Under the pieces are notes generated by a model. It worked only from the letters and a program-made list of their open reading frames with translations, was not told where the DNA came from and ran no database searches. This document shows, in pieces, positions 1-11,700 of a DNA stretch of 64,000 nt. Position 1 is the first letter of the stretch. The number at the start of each line of letters is the position of its first letter. This stretch comes from Theristus sp. LFF4_11 (lineage: Eukaryota; Nematoda; Chromadorea; Monhysterida; Xyalidae), in NCBI GenBank assembly GCA_030248135.1, contig JASANC010005680.1, forward strand, positions 1-64,000, in the 5' to 3' direction. A program made the translations under genes and the position numbers.

Positions 1-18
1 AGATTTATCGGATAGCGT

Positions 19-1047
19 ATGTCGTCAACGCGAAAATCAGAACGAAAACGAGCGCCTGCAGTGGCATTCAGTCCAGATAATTCGAAAACGACAAAACAAT
101 CGAAAATAATGCCGAATAAAAATCCTGAAAACAAAAACCCGGATTCTGAATCTGCAAATGTGAATCAAACTTTATTGCGACTGGTTGATCTCGTGACAAA
201 ACTACTTGAAGAAATGAAGCAGCAGCGTGAAGAAAATGCGACTTTGCTTCGGGAACTAAAAGAGTGGCAACAGAACTCGGGCAAAACTCCGGATGAATCG
301 ACAATCGACCCTTCGTACGGCCGGCCACCGGCGCATTTGGCTGCGCTGCCCCCTGACACTCAAGAATTCTTCAATATCGACCAAGCGGCTCGCCGTGACT
401 TCGCGACACAGGATGAAGTGACGCAGCGGCAGAAAAAGAAAAACAATTGCGTCATTGAGAACCTGCAAGAAGAGCAGCCGCCGTTCACAGCAACTGAGGC
501 AAGTCGCGGTGACCCGGAACTCAATCCGGAACTGGCGGCGGTCAGAGCTTTGGTGGCGCAGCTGGGCGGAGCGCCGACGTCGGTGCGCGAATGTTTTCGG
601 ATGGGCTCCGTTGCCACATTTGCTGACGCGACGGGTTCTGGTGGTCGCCGCACTCGACCTCGTCCGCTCAAGGTGTTGATTGACGATGAGGGGCGCACAA
701 AGGAGCTGTTGATGGGCAAGGACGCAGCAGCGGCGCTGAACGCAGGACGATCACAGCAGACAGCTAAGTGCTTTGTTCGAGCGGATCTGACCCATGTTCA
801 GCGGGTGATTGACTTTCGTGCTAGGGACGTGCTCCATCATGTTCGTGAGCGATTCAGGGGGAGGGGTAGGACGTTTGTGCTGAGGGGATCCGGGACTGAT
901 GCGCACGCCATCTACGAGAGGGTGCCCAACAGTTCTGGATCCGGTTGGCGCATGCAGTTCTATTCTTTCCCCTTCGACATCGGTCTCACTGACAGGATGG
1001 ATCGCGAGCTGTCACAATCTGGTCCAGTCCCCGATGGGCAGGGTTAG
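19..1047 (+). CDS. LINE ORF1 protein (RNA-binding, coiled-coil)
   Basis: This 342-residue ORF has a basic, low-complexity N-terminus. A leucine-rich stretch that should form a coiled coil follows at about residues 48-84. The C-terminal half (about 140-310) contains VIENLQEE, ECFRMG, RPRPLKV and FVRADLTHVQR, which resemble the RNA-binding region of ORF1 proteins from invertebrate LINEs. Such proteins package the LINE RNA into ribonucleoprotein particles. The frame is intact from ATG to TAG and lies 21 bp ahead of ORF2. It is not a host gene, because it directly precedes the endonuclease/RT ORF of the same element. Confidence 0.7.
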   Translation: MSSTRKSERKRAPAVAFSPDNSKTTKQSKIMPNKNPENKNPDSESANVNQTLLRLVDLVTKLLEEMKQQREENATLLRELKEWQQNSGKTPDESTIDPSYGRPPAHLAALPPDTQEFFNIDQAARRDFATQDEVTQRQKKKNNCVIENLQEEQPPFTATEASRGDPELNPELAAVRALVAQLGGAPTSVRECFRMGSVATFADATGSGGRRTRPRPLKVLIDDEGRTKELLMGKDAAAALNAGRSQQTAKCFVRADLTHVQRVIDFRARDVLHHVRERFRGRGRTFVLRGSGTDAHAIYERVPNSSGSGWRMQFYSFPFDIGLTDRMDRELSQSGPVPDGQG

Positions 1048-1068
1048 GTCCGCGGCTCTCTTGTTGGC

Positions 1069-4000
1069 GTGAATGGAAACAGACCGTTACTGGGAAGTGA
1101 AAATAAAAAATTGTCTTTCTATTTCTGTAACGCAAGGTCGCTACTCTCTTCGGATAGACGGGAGGCTTTGGAGTGGTTGACTGATATGGATAGCAAATCT
1201 ACAATATACATCTTTGTGGAAACGTGGCTTGACTCAACGGTTTCTGACGCAAATTTAAGTAAAAATGGAGATTTTCAAGTGTTTCGATTAGATCGGATGA
1301 CGGGAACTCGAGGTGGTGGGATCTTATGTTTAGTGCCAATTGGGATTAATGCGACTTTGGATACAGCTAAAACTCACACGTGTGCAGATTTTGAATTTCT
1401 CAGTCTTAAATTTTTTATCAATAAGAAGTGCTTTGGCTTGGGAATAATGTATCGTCCACCACGATTGATTACTTTGGGGGGAAATTCCTGGAACCTGTTC
1501 TTGGAGACACTCCGAATTCAGTCTGAAGTTGGTTTAGGAGCGTTTATTTTCGGGGACTTTAATTTTCCCGATGTGTTTTGGGATACCAATTTGAGAACAA
1601 ACATTTCTAAGGTTAGTCGAGAATTTGTGAACTTTATGGCAGACTTAGGGTTAGAGCAAGTAGTAGATAAACCGACGAGAGGACGAAACTTTTTGGATCT
1701 CGTTTTTCTGTCGTCGAAATGTTTTGTGGACCATTTGGAGTTGGCAAGCCCCTTTGGACCGGATGATTCGTTCAGCGACCATCTATCTATTAGACTCATT
1801 TCTGCAGTCACTATTTGTCCGAGTAAGAAGTCCCATATGACACGATTTCGGGACTTCAAAAAAACCAACTGGGATGATTTGCGTCATTTCCTGACGACGC
1901 AAATTTCACCAGATCCGCAAAATGAGCAAGGCGAAAATGTACTGGGTAGTTGGTCCCTGTTTTTCAGTAACTGTCCGGATGCAACTTCCATGTGCTGGAA
2001 GTTCGAAGAAACTTGTCGTTTCCTCATACGCTCTTTTGTTCCAATCGCTAGAATATCCAATCGATCAGGCAGACAGCAAACCTGGAGCCCAGCTCTTCAA
2101 CGGCTCCTGAATACTCAGATGAGATTAAAAAAACGATTTAAAAACCCTTCCAAAAGAAATATAAACCAGTTCTTGTCACTCAGAGCTGTAAATAAGTTGA
2201 TTAACAAACGAAGACGCCGCGAAGCATATCTGGCTGAAAAATCCGCACTATCGAGCCCCGATCCAAAAAAATTTTGGACTTACGTAAAGAGTAAGTTCTC
2301 TGACAATAACACTCTTCCAGTGTTAATGGACAATAACGGAACGCATTTGTTTACAGATAAGGAGAAGGCTGATGGTTTCAGTGAGTTTTTTTAGCTCGAT
2401 TTTTGAAGAGAGGGAGACTCACGATAACACCCGATTGGATAGTGTTGCCACGCGTAGCACACTCAGTCATTTCACCGAAAGGGAGGTTTTCAATTCACTT
2501 AGACGACTAAAGAATAAATCATCAGTTGGTCCAGACGCAATCCCAGGTATCTTCTTGAAAAAATTGGCTGTTTTTTGGCCGAGCCTTTAGCTTCGATATT
2601 CAATGCGTCGCTCTTCTTGTCGGATGTTCCGCCTAATTGGAGATCCGCGATCGTTCAACCAATTCCCAAAAAGGGACGTAGTCCAAACCTCGTGGATTAC
2701 CGCCCTGTGTCATTGACATCCAATTTGTGCAAAATATTCGAGGGCTTATTGAAGGATAGAATCTTAAAATTTTGTGTTGAAAATTCGGTACTGTCGCCAT
2801 TTCAGTTCGGCTTTCTCCCTGGGCGTAGCGTTGAAATGCAGCTATTATGCTGCTTGAATGATTGGACACGCAGTTGGGATTGTAATTATCCAGTTGATGT
2901 CATTTATCTAGATATTTCTAAAGCTTTCGACACAGTGAATCACAAAATTCTCCTAGAGAAACTGGGCACCTTTGGATTTGATGAAGTTTTGATCCAATGG
3001 GTTGGCGCTTACCTCTGCGAGCGTTCACAAACAGTTAAGGTAGGTGGAATGCGGTCAAAATCGTGTAGGGTGACTTCAGGAGTTCCTCAGGGTTCAGTCT
3101 TGGGACCTATTCTTTTTGCGCTATTCATAAATGACCTCCCTTCAGTGATAAAACACAGTAAGATGTTTATCTACGCTGACGACGTTAAGCTATATAAAGA
3201 AGTGTCGTCTGACTACGACCGCTCCCTACTTCAGGAGGACATAGATGCTATAAATGATTGGATGCAAAGCAACAAGCTCAAACTCTCTGTAAACAAAACT
3301 GTTTGCTTGCATATTCAATCGCGTCTCAACCCTGGTTTCAAATACTACATAGATGGGAACGAAATTGAGCATCAATCAACGGTCAGAGACTTGGGAGTCA
3401 TCATGGACAGTAATTTAACTTTTAAAGAACACATTACAAGGGTTGTAGCTAAATCACGAAGTGGTTGTGGGTTGATGTCTAGATGTCTCAGAGTAAAAAC
3501 CCAAAATCTTCAGCTGAAACTGTTTAAAACGGTGATTGTTCCAAGATTAACTTTTTGCCCCAGCGTCTGGTCGCCGTCGTTAATAGGGGACTGCAGAAGA
3601 GTAGAATCCGTTCAACGAAGTTTCACCAAATACGTTCAAGGAGTTGATTTAGGTGATAAAGGGGAAAGGAGGGGGGGGGGGGGTAAAGGGGAAGAAGGGA
3701 GATTAGTTACCAGAAAAGAATGGACGACCTCCAGCTTCTGCCGCTTTTCGTCCAGCGCATAATTTCAGATTTAGTTTTAGTTTATAAGGTTCTCACACAT
3801 AAATGCCATATCCCCGAGTCTGTGGAGTTCTTTCAAGTTCATGAAGGAGAAATTGGCACCAGGGGTCACTCTCTTAGGTTGAAGGTTCCGATGGTAAATA
3901 CGTCCATCCGCAAAAATTTCTGGGGAACGAGAATTGTTGTTCTCTTGAATTCATTGAGTCAAGCTACGGTTGCCTCCACTTCAGTCACTACTTTCAGGAA

Positions 4001-4073
4001 ATCTCTGTTGCTGAGAGACCGTGACCTTGTGTTGAAATTCGCTCAATCAAAATACTCGACAATTTTGACATAA
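1069..4073 (+). pseudogene. LINE ORF2: endonuclease plus reverse transcriptase, broken by three frameshifts
   Basis: The endonuclease is in frame 1 (1069-2394): NARSLLSS, VETWLDSTVSD, GDFNFPDVFWD and SDHLSI are metal-binding and catalytic landmarks of APE-type nucleases. The frame breaks in a T run near 2385, continues in another frame (about 2372-2590), and returns to the first frame after a second T run near 2570. The reverse transcriptase then shows RPVSLTSNLCKIFEG, FGFLPGRS, YLDISKAFDTVNH, GVPQGSVLGPILF and the catalytic YADD box near 3174. A third break lies in a G run near 3670-3690, and the C-terminal part resumes at about 3717-4073. All three breaks fall in homopolymers, so they may be mutations or assembly errors. 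Confidence 0.85.
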
Positions 4074-4260
4074 ATCTACAGGAGAGTCCGCTTCCTTCCC
4101 GAAAACTTCCGCTTTAAAGGGATGCGTCTTTCATTCGCGTCAATCTCAGTCTCAAATCAATTCATTTTAATTTTTTGTATTGGAGTTCCGCCGGCTTGAC
4201 CCTGTCTGTCCAAATGCTTCTCGCTTCTCACGAACTTTTAATGTAAATTACAAATTCTCT

Positions 4261-4984
4261 TGCCAACCTCTCTCGTCAACATCTTCAATCACAAAATTAG
4301 GTCTATAGTATCTAATTTTCCATCTCGATAGTTCCAGACAACTTGCCCCAAACGGTCGAGATTGTGACACAAGAACAAAAAAAACTTCAGAGTTTTCACG
4401 CACACCAGCCAACTTTTTAAACAACAAACGCGGCACAAAAATTGGCTCTTATATGCTTGTATCCGTGTATAGCACATCAGAGACTTGAAAAGCGTTATTA
4501 GCCGAGCCAAGTCTTTCACTGCTTACACAAGGCCAACAGATATTCCTCCTTTTTCTATGCGTCTCCCCCATTTTTTTAGATAATTTAGCTCATAGTCTAT
4601 CGGTAGATAGCCATCTAGTGGTCATCAAGCTGAATATCACAACTCAATTGCGAGAGACCATCACTATCTCCACAAAATTGCATGCAATTTCCATAAGTCT
4701 GGAATTGTTACAAAAACCAGCTGATCAGCCAAACCCACAGTTTACACTCTGAGTGTGCTGCCCGTGCTAAAACTACACATGAAATATGTGTGGCCTCACC
4801 TAATGGAACGTGTCGGACTGAAGAAATGATGTCATCGCGCCCAACAATCAATCACTTCTCACGCATTTTAACATGGTGGACTTTCAGTTTGTCAAATAAA
4901 AAACATGAATAGGGTTGGCTCAGACTACAATGCCTGTTGTGCATGAGAAATGGGCATTTCAGTCCCAGACGACACGTTCGAATA
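4261..4984. other. Intergenic or intronic sequence without recognised gene
   Basis: No ORF here shows family similarity and no splice-consistent exon was found. The stretch probably belongs to the first intron of the minus-strand gene starting at 6304. Confidence 0.4.
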
Positions 4985-5575
4985 AATTAAAAAAAAATGG
5001 CTCGTGTACTATTCCGGCCCGCGAAATTCCGGCCCGTAGAATTCCCGGCCCGGTGAATTCCGGCCCGAAGAAATTCCATCCGGAGATTCCGGCCGGAGAA
5101 TTTTCGCCAACAAGAACAATATTGAACCACACGAAGTGATTTTTTTGGTAAATCAATTCTTACGTCGTTTTTTATTTTTGTTTAGAACTTGCTTGCAGTG
5201 ACTTGTTGTAAATTCTAATCCTATTAGCCGAAGCCTTTTTGATAAGGCTATAGCGGTCACAAATACTGTTCATGATAAAAAAATTAAAAACTAAGGACTG
5301 GTTCGTTTCTTTTCTCCAAAAGGTTTCACTTTCCAAAAACAAAACAGGACGAACATCATTGAAAATACACTGTAACATGTGAACATCGGAAATTTTTATT
5401 TTATTATTTCATTACCAAAATCACTTCGTGTGGTTTAATATTATTCGTGTTGTGGAAAGTTTTTTTTGGCCGGATTTTTCCGGGGGGAGTTTTTGGGCCC
5501 GGATTTTTGGGCCCCAAGTCGTGGGGCCAAAATTCTTGAGCGGAGATTTCGCGGGCGGTACTTTTACACACTCCG
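4985..5575. mobile_element. Fold-back (long inverted repeat) element rich in CCGG
   Basis: Two arms of about 150-160 bp face each other. The left arm (about 4995-5155) has repeated attccggcccg-type units and ends with ttgaaccacacgaagtgat. The right arm (about 5411-5570) begins with the reverse complement, atcacttcgtgtggtttaat, and ends with gagatttcgcgggcgg. The inner ends of the arms match best and the GC-rich outer parts are diverged. The roughly 250-bp loop has no coding potential that I recognise. Confidence 0.6.
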
Positions 5576-6124
5576 CACCATCCATTTCTCACTTTTTCTT
5601 GTGCCCGCCCAAGCTTGCACATTTACGCGTGCGTCCTTCTTCTCTCTTTGGCTCTCGTTCCCCTTTCGCCTTTGCTCCTTCTTTCCACCCTCCCTCGGGC
5701 CACACTTTGGGCGATATGTGCCAGCGTGCTCTGTCCGCGTGCCCACTGGGAGTCTCCACTGGACATCTTCGCCATTTTTGCCCAGGGGTGTTTGGACCAG
5801 CGTTGCGTTCAGTGTGCGTATCTAAATCAGTGTGTAGAACTCTAAACCAATCAAAAATCTGTCACTAATCATGTGTGTCATTAAAGATCTCACGTGCACT
5901 ATTTTATTGACGGATTTAGCATGTTGTAAAGAATGTCAAAACTGGTTTCACGATTCACTTTCCATCATTGACAGACACACAGACTGGGTGTACCAAAAAA
6001 ATAAGACTAGATAACACAGGAAAACAGAACAAAAAAACACCCAAAGCCACTATTACTTACCTGTACACGAGTCGGAAACACAAAACAAAAGAAATCCAAA
6101 AAAACCACAACAGAGACACCAACT
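5576..6124. other. No recognised gene
   Basis: A 146-residue plus-strand ORF runs out of the fold-back arm, but it is low in complexity and matches nothing known. This is probably intron of the gene that starts at 6304 on the minus strand. Confidence 0.4.
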
Positions 6125-6304
6125 TTTCAACTCGGCATAGGCGATACTAAACGCCGGCTTCTTGTTGGCATCCAACCAGACCACCTTCGAAGGGTACACC
6201 ACCAGGGTGCCCTGCTGCTTGTCAGCACTGGCCTTGTACACGACAAAGTCAGACTGTAAAATGCTCGATTCGACGGCCGCTGTCATGGTTGCGCTTTTGC
6301 TCAT
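6125..6304 (-). CDS. First exon of a PH-like domain protein, possibly TFIIH subunit p62 (partial)
   Basis: The ATG is at 6304 (minus), and about 58 residues follow to a GT donor near 6130. The segment DKQQGTLVVYPSKVVW followed by FSIAYAELK resembles the N-terminal PH/GLUE-like fold of the TFIIH core subunit p62 (GTF2H1), where a QDG-L-motif and a conserved W occupy the same places. TFIIH acts in RNA polymerase II initiation and nucleotide excision repair. No downstream exon was found between here and the window start, so the rest of the gene would lie beyond base 1, leaving a first intron of over 6 kb that holds a LINE and a fold-back element. A pICln-like PH domain is an alternative. The assignment is tentative. 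Confidence 0.45.
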
Positions 6305-6369
6305 CCAAAAGTCGGACGATGCAATGAAAAGCAGTGAACTGTAAGATTTAGTCTCGTTGGATTTTTCTT

Positions 6370-6560
6370 CAGAAAAGCAGATGTGGATTCGAAATCACGT
6401 AAAATGCCTTAAGAGCACCTGTTTGTCTTGTACAGGCGCCAGAATTTCAGTTTTGTTCACGCATACGGATCAGCCAAACTGAGAGTCCGCGTGTTCTGGT
6501 GGTGTACACAGTGCATGACAAACATATGTTTTAGAGCCTAATGACGTCCCTTTGGTGCGA
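6370..6560. mobile_element. Diverged MITE, family C (cgtcat/gtcact type)
   Basis: This shares with other copies in the window the blocks gcgccagaatttcag, atcagccaaactgagagtc and gcatgacaaacat. It lies between the minus-strand p62-like start (6304) and the CUSTOS stop (6745). It has no coding capacity. Confidence 0.4.
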
Positions 6561-6677
6561 CAAGTTTGAGAAAAATGGTGAAACGCAAGCATTCAAAAAC
6601 AGTACAGCCGCAGGCTAGCAGTGTCAGACTTGCAAATCGGAAAGTTGCTCGAATGACCGAACCGCGATAATCTAATT

Positions 6678-6683
6678 TTTATT
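6678..6683 (-). terminator. Polyadenylation signal of CUSTOS
   Basis: The minus strand reads AATAAA 62 bp beyond the CUSTOS stop codon (6745-6747). Confidence 0.5.
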
Positions 6684-6744
6684 CTGCCGAAATATTTTAA
6701 AACACTAAACAGATGAAGCCACCAATTAATTGTATTTCGTTTCA

Positions 6745-7794
6745 TCACTGACGAAACAAAGTATCACACGAGATCGCTGCTTCCGCAATCAGCTCTTTGC
6801 GGCGTTTCTTGTCGAAGTGTTTTCTGAATATCAAAAAGACATTAAGAATAAACCTACTTTTTCGGGATTGCCACATGAACCTACAGCCAATCAGCAAATG
6901 AAAAACAAAACATATAAAGAAACCAACTTTCTTTTCCTGTCATTCAATGAGTCTGTCGCCGACCGTTTTACGGAGGGTTTTTGAATTTTCGCTTTGTCAT
7001 CCGATTTCCATCCATCGGAACGCACCGCTAGCGGCGTCACACTACTGGACAATAGACGTACGGAGCTCGATGGTGTGTCTGAAATTACATTCAAGCCAAA
7101 TAAAAGTTGAAAGTCCAGTACAGATCTTGTATTTCACAATACAAATGCAACTATTCTCACCCAAATTGTTTGAATCGAACGTTTTACCACAGTGCTCCTG
7201 AACGGTGTCCACAAAACCATCGCGTAACAGTCTGAAAAATTAATGAGAATGAATAACTGTTTTCACGAACTGTTTTTTTTCAATTTTCTGAATCAAAACT
7301 CACACTCACTCACTCATCAAGTGCCTCCGACAATTTGCCGGCCAGATGTTTGCGAAGTCCATCCGAGACGTCTAAATCGTCGCTTCGTTTTCGACTCTTT
7401 CTGAGAATGAAGTCAGCTCACCATGAAACAGCGATTTATCAAACAGAAGGCGTCCGACCAAAATGACGTCGTATGCTTCAAAGCATCCGATACTTACTGA
7501 TGATACTGATGATTACACTTGTCTCACCACCACCGATTAGGCTGCCTAGCCCGGACTGTCGGTACAGATCGATTTTTTTGCATAACTTCTCGTTCCTCAA
7601 AAAACGCACATTTCTTGCTGTCGAAATCTGCGCTTCCTCTCAGGCTCGTCGCTGATTGGTCCATTTGAAACAGCGGACGTGCTTGGCGCACAGACGACCG
7701 CGTTGAGCAGCGCCGATTTTCGTTCGCTCGACTCACTTTCCACGTCGTCGTCATCCGATTCAGTGGAACTGCTGCTGGTGGCTTCGTTTGACAT
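6745..7794 (-). CDS. CUSTOS: CUSTOS homologue (nuclear Wnt/organiser-related protein, C12orf43 family)
   Basis: Five exons join in phase: 7610-7794, 7314-7400, 7161-7231, 6928-7078 and 6745-6823, giving 190 residues. The N-terminus has the acidic-serine patch typical of the family (SSSSTESDDDDVESESSER). Next come a conserved helix (GLRKHLAGKLSEALDE, compare FRAHVAKKLGALLDS in the human protein) and a block (SVRLLSSSVTPL) matching the family's G-F-R-L-F-x-S-V-P motif. A C-terminal RRKELIAEAAISCDTLFRQ recalls the human RRCREAAVSASDIL segment. The vertebrate protein is a nuclear-envelope-associated factor that modulates beta-catenin signalling; whether that role holds here is inference. All introns are GT-AG. 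A poly(A) signal lies just downstream. Confidence 0.75.
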
Positions 7795-8769
7795 TTTTTT
7801 CTGTTCTGGAACACTCTTCTGAAGTGGAGAGCGATGCGACCAATGCGGTCAATCAGTCTCACAGATACCGTAATCCGGGCGCAAAATGCAGCCAATCAGC
7901 GCGCTGCGAGAAAACGTGCGCGTATACTGGAATCACTTCAGCCAATAAGCGTCGTTCAGTTTTGAACGACGTTGAGTGAGCTCAACAGAAACCGACAACA
8001 ACAGCAAAAATATGCTCCTGGCAGCGGAAAATTCGACATTTATTGACAACAAAGGTGTCCAGTAAAACTCAACTTCAAGAAAATTGAGAGAAACGATTGA
8101 AAAACCACGGACTAGAGATATGAAAATTCGGCCCAAATTTATCTTACAAAAATACACATGATCGCATCCTGTGATTACACTTAAAAAAGGTTACAGAACT
8201 AAATCAAAATGTACAAAAAAATGATCACATGAACGTCCCCTGGAATCTAATCGCGCATAAAGCAATCCAACCAATGAAAGAACAAACAGGATTACAGAAC
8301 ACCGGAGTAAACAAAACACTGTACAGGAAACAATAGTATTATGCGACGGCAAAGAAATACAAAATAAATATAAAATACGGATGCTTCGGCATCGTTTTAC
8401 AGCTTCCACGTTTGTCAAAAAAACACTTGAACTTGAAAATGACGAGTCAGAAATCAGCATTGCTGTCGTAATTGTACAGCGACCATCTTCACGATGCGCA
8501 AATAAATATAACACAATGGAAGAAAAACAAAACAAAACAAAAAGTACAAAAAGTACAGTGATCACCAAATAAAATGCAACGCACGCTGATTGGCCGTAAC
8601 GAGCAAGCCGGCCTGACCAACCAAAGTAATGAGCGTGGGATACCAGTGGTACTTGAGGACTGCACGAGCCAAGGTACCCCACGCGCGTGAAAGGCAAAAA
8701 CATTCCAAAAAAATGGAAACCAACAATACAGCCAACAATTAGTGCGTCCCCCATCCGTCGCAGCGCAGC
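7795..8769 (-). other. UBE3B 3' untranslated region and short intergenic DNA
   Basis: The minus strand carries AATAAA at 8039-8044, about 730 bp past the UBE3B stop, so most of this stretch is probably UBE3B 3' UTR. A 187-residue minus-strand ORF (8191-8754) lies entirely inside it and shows no family features. The remaining bases up to 7795 would hold the CUSTOS promoter. Confidence 0.5.
8039..8044 (-). terminator. Probable polyadenylation signal of UBE3B
   Basis: AATAAA on the minus strand, about 730 bp downstream of the UBE3B stop. It is the nearest exact hexamer that I found. Confidence 0.35.
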
Positions 8770-11700
8770 TCAGCTCAACTCGAATCCGGTGCCCGAGTGT
8801 ATCGCGTAGCGCAACTTCTCCCTCAACGTCGCCTTCTTGTTGTAGTTCGGCAGTTTCAGCAGATTGAAGCAGGTGGACGACGTCGGAAGGCGGTTGATCG
8901 GCTCGCGGCGGCGCATCGACAGGAAGCCGCGGATGACGCTGCCGACCGTGTCGCCTTGGTCCTGCGCATCAGTGTCAGCGGGGGTTTCTTCTTTGTTTGT
9001 TCCATTTATTTCCAACTTTCAAGTTTAGTTCAACACGCAGCACCACCGGCAAAAACACATTGTGCGTAACATAATGACAAAATTATTCAAAAATAAGCGA
9101 AACAAGCAACTACTATGTGCTTCTTCCTGCTTTTTGCGACATAAACTGAATGAATGAAGGAATGAAGCGCACTGGTTCGATTTCGGAATTCGAAAGTGTC
9201 GTGTGTCGACAAATTAGGGTGGATTTTTTTAGTAGAGCGCTACTGTGGCGGACAGTGATTTTCAAATGGATATTTCAGCAGAGATCTACTCGGAAGAGAG
9301 TTGTGTAACGTTTGATACAGGCCAGTTTAGTAGCAACACAGTGGAAAAGAGACAGCGAAAATGAGCGGTGGTTGGTTGGGAGCCCGAATCAAAACAAGAA
9401 ACCGTTCCGCTCACATTGTCGTCGGACACCTCGACGCAGCGAATGGAGAACGGCGGCTCCAAATGCGCGAAGCCCAACAGTGGAGGCTTTGAGCAGCTGG
9501 TGACAAACTGTGGAAAAAAAACTTGAATTACATTGCAAACGCACATTTCGCAGCTAAAATGCGACCAGAAAAGTTGTTAATGTTCGTCAAAAGCAGTGTC
9601 AGTTGAGGCAGTGCATCATGAATTAGACATCTGTAATTAGACAGCTCGACTTGACAACGCAAAGTGCGACATTCTGACAGCGTGCAATTATCGCACAGCA
9701 GAAGTGGGGCGCAAGTTGCACTCCCAGTTGCGTGTGCGCACTCAACAACGCTGTCATGGGAAAGGGGGGGGGATGGAAAGATTTCTATTCACTTTGGAAA
9801 CATAGTGCAACGGTTCATCACGACCTAAACGGGTTTATAATCATTGTTTAAAAAAACGCTCCACAAAAGCTGCAGGAAGGAACCCTGAAAAGCTGAATAA
9901 AACGGAGCCAAAGACACCGGACAATGAAATCGCAAGCAACAGTGATATCTAAATTTCACTCTCACAAATCTAAACTTATCTAAATATCAGCTCTCACAAA
10001 ACGCTCACTTTCCATTCAACCAACCGACAACAACAAACAAAACCAATGCAGCCAACTTTCAAGAACAGTCTCCTCTCATCGGCCGTGAAATCCTTCTCGA
10101 GAATGTCCCAGAGCCAGTTGATGACGCGATGTTGATTGTGGAAGCCACCATAATAGTGCGCGTGCCGCCTTAGGTCGGCCAGATCCAGGTGCTCGCAGTC
10201 ACCGGAGATCAGCATCTGAAGACAGAAAGGAATGCAATTGTTCGCTGCCTCGCAATTTATAAACTTCGCACTTCTAATTTGTTTCAATACGCGGGTTTAA
10301 CTAAAAAATCACCAACATCTACAGAAAGTCGTTTTCAACAGCATGACATGCATTTTTGAATCGGATGTTCAGAAAACGTTACATTCTTCTCTTTTCAATT
10401 CAATTTTACTTCACCAGAATAGGCTTTTTCTTTGGCTAAAAACGACATACGCACGGGTCAAAAGTTGCTAGTAAAGAATAAAACTAGTTTCCTTTCTACG
10501 TCTGCACCGCACTGAGTCGCACGCAGAATCTAAATAAATTAATAATACAAACAGAATCAATCTTCAAAATCAAGCTGAGATAAAAAAACTGGAAAACCGT
10601 CTGCAACCTGCAGTTCGGGCGGCGAGAAAATCGCGAGCCAGCCGGCGGGCAGCAGCGAGCGGAAGCCGCCGACGAACGCGCGCACCTGCTCCTTGATCTG
10701 GTCGACCATGCGGAAGTGCGCGATCGCGTGGATGTAGCTGATGCTGCAAATGTGAAGGCTGATTGGGTTGATTGGCAAACTGTATGGATGTAGCTGATGC
10801 TGCAAATGGGAAGGCTGATTGGGTTGATTGGCAAACTGTATGGATGTAGCTGATGCTGCAAATGGGAAGGCTGATTGGGTTGATTGGCAAACTGTATGGA
10901 TGTAGCTGATGCTGCAAATGTGAAGGCTGATTGGGTAGATTGGCAAACTGTATGGATGTAGCTGATGCCGCAAATGTGAAGGCTGATTGGGTAGATTGGC
11001 AAACTGTATGGATGTAGCTGATGCCGCAAATGTGACGACTGATTGGGTTGATTGGCACACTGTATGGATGTAGCTGATGCTGCAAATGGGGCAGCTGATT
11101 GGGTTGATTGGCAAACTGTCTGGATGTAGCTGATGCTGCAAATGTGAAGGCTGATCCATCCAGCCATCCATATTTCGCGAAAAAGCAGGAAACTCCGACA
11201 AAACTGTACAGACCAACTTTACGGACGGGTCTGGGTCTGGGAAGCAGCGAACTCACCGATTCTCATTCGTCACGCGTATCGTCCGTCCGCCGGGCACCAA
11301 GTCGTAAGTGACAATCTCACCCAGCACTTCCTCGTCGTATGAAAACGTCAACTCCAAATCGGAGACGTCGCCGTCGAAATGCTGCAAAATGGATTTCTTT
11401 TCAAAATGTTGCGAAATGCTGCACAGTCGAACGCTAAATTATAGACTGTCAGTTGATTGGTTGGTGATCACGTGATGCATGCGTTCTGACAGACTTATGC
11501 CAGAACTTGAAAAAACAGAAACGCCCACACAGAAAGCATACATCACGTCGTGATCAGCAGCTAATCAGCTGATAGCCGATGATTTAGAGCTCCACTGCAA
11601 AGTGAAATACCTTTGCTTCAGAACTGCCAGACTATTTACTGAATTGCAAAAAGCAACTGTAGAGTTTTCAAACTTTCAAGGTAAAGTTTTCAAATGTTCA

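Larger units (their letters stand above)
1..4260 (+). mobile_element. CR1/Jockey-like LINE (non-LTR retrotransposon), nearly full length but frameshifted
   Basis: The element carries an ORF1 (19-1047) followed by an ORF2 with an APE-type endonuclease and a reverse transcriptase. ORF1 starts at base 19, so the 5' end of the element probably lies outside the window. Coding similarity ends at the stop near 4073. The 3' untranslated tail appears to run to about 4260; this end is inferred because no clear poly(A) tail or target duplication is visible. Orientation is opposite to the minus-strand gene whose first exon lies at 6125-6304, so the element may sit in that gene's first intron. The clade name rests on the overall motif order and is not certain beyond the CR1/Jockey group. 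Confidence 0.85.

Noticed and set aside
5428..5868. 146-codon plus-strand ORF starting in the fold-back arm
   Set aside because: It is low in complexity, begins inside a repeat arm and has no family similarity.
8191..8754. 187-codon minus-strand ORF with hydrophobic stretches
   Set aside because: It lies between the UBE3B stop and its poly(A) signal, on the same strand, and shows no family motif; it is most likely 3' UTR.
10496..11256. Three overlapping minus-strand ORFs of 219-228 codons with repeated HSISYIH-type peptides
   Set aside because: They are readings of the 56-bp intronic array in three frames. Only the exon at 10607-10743 is supported as coding.
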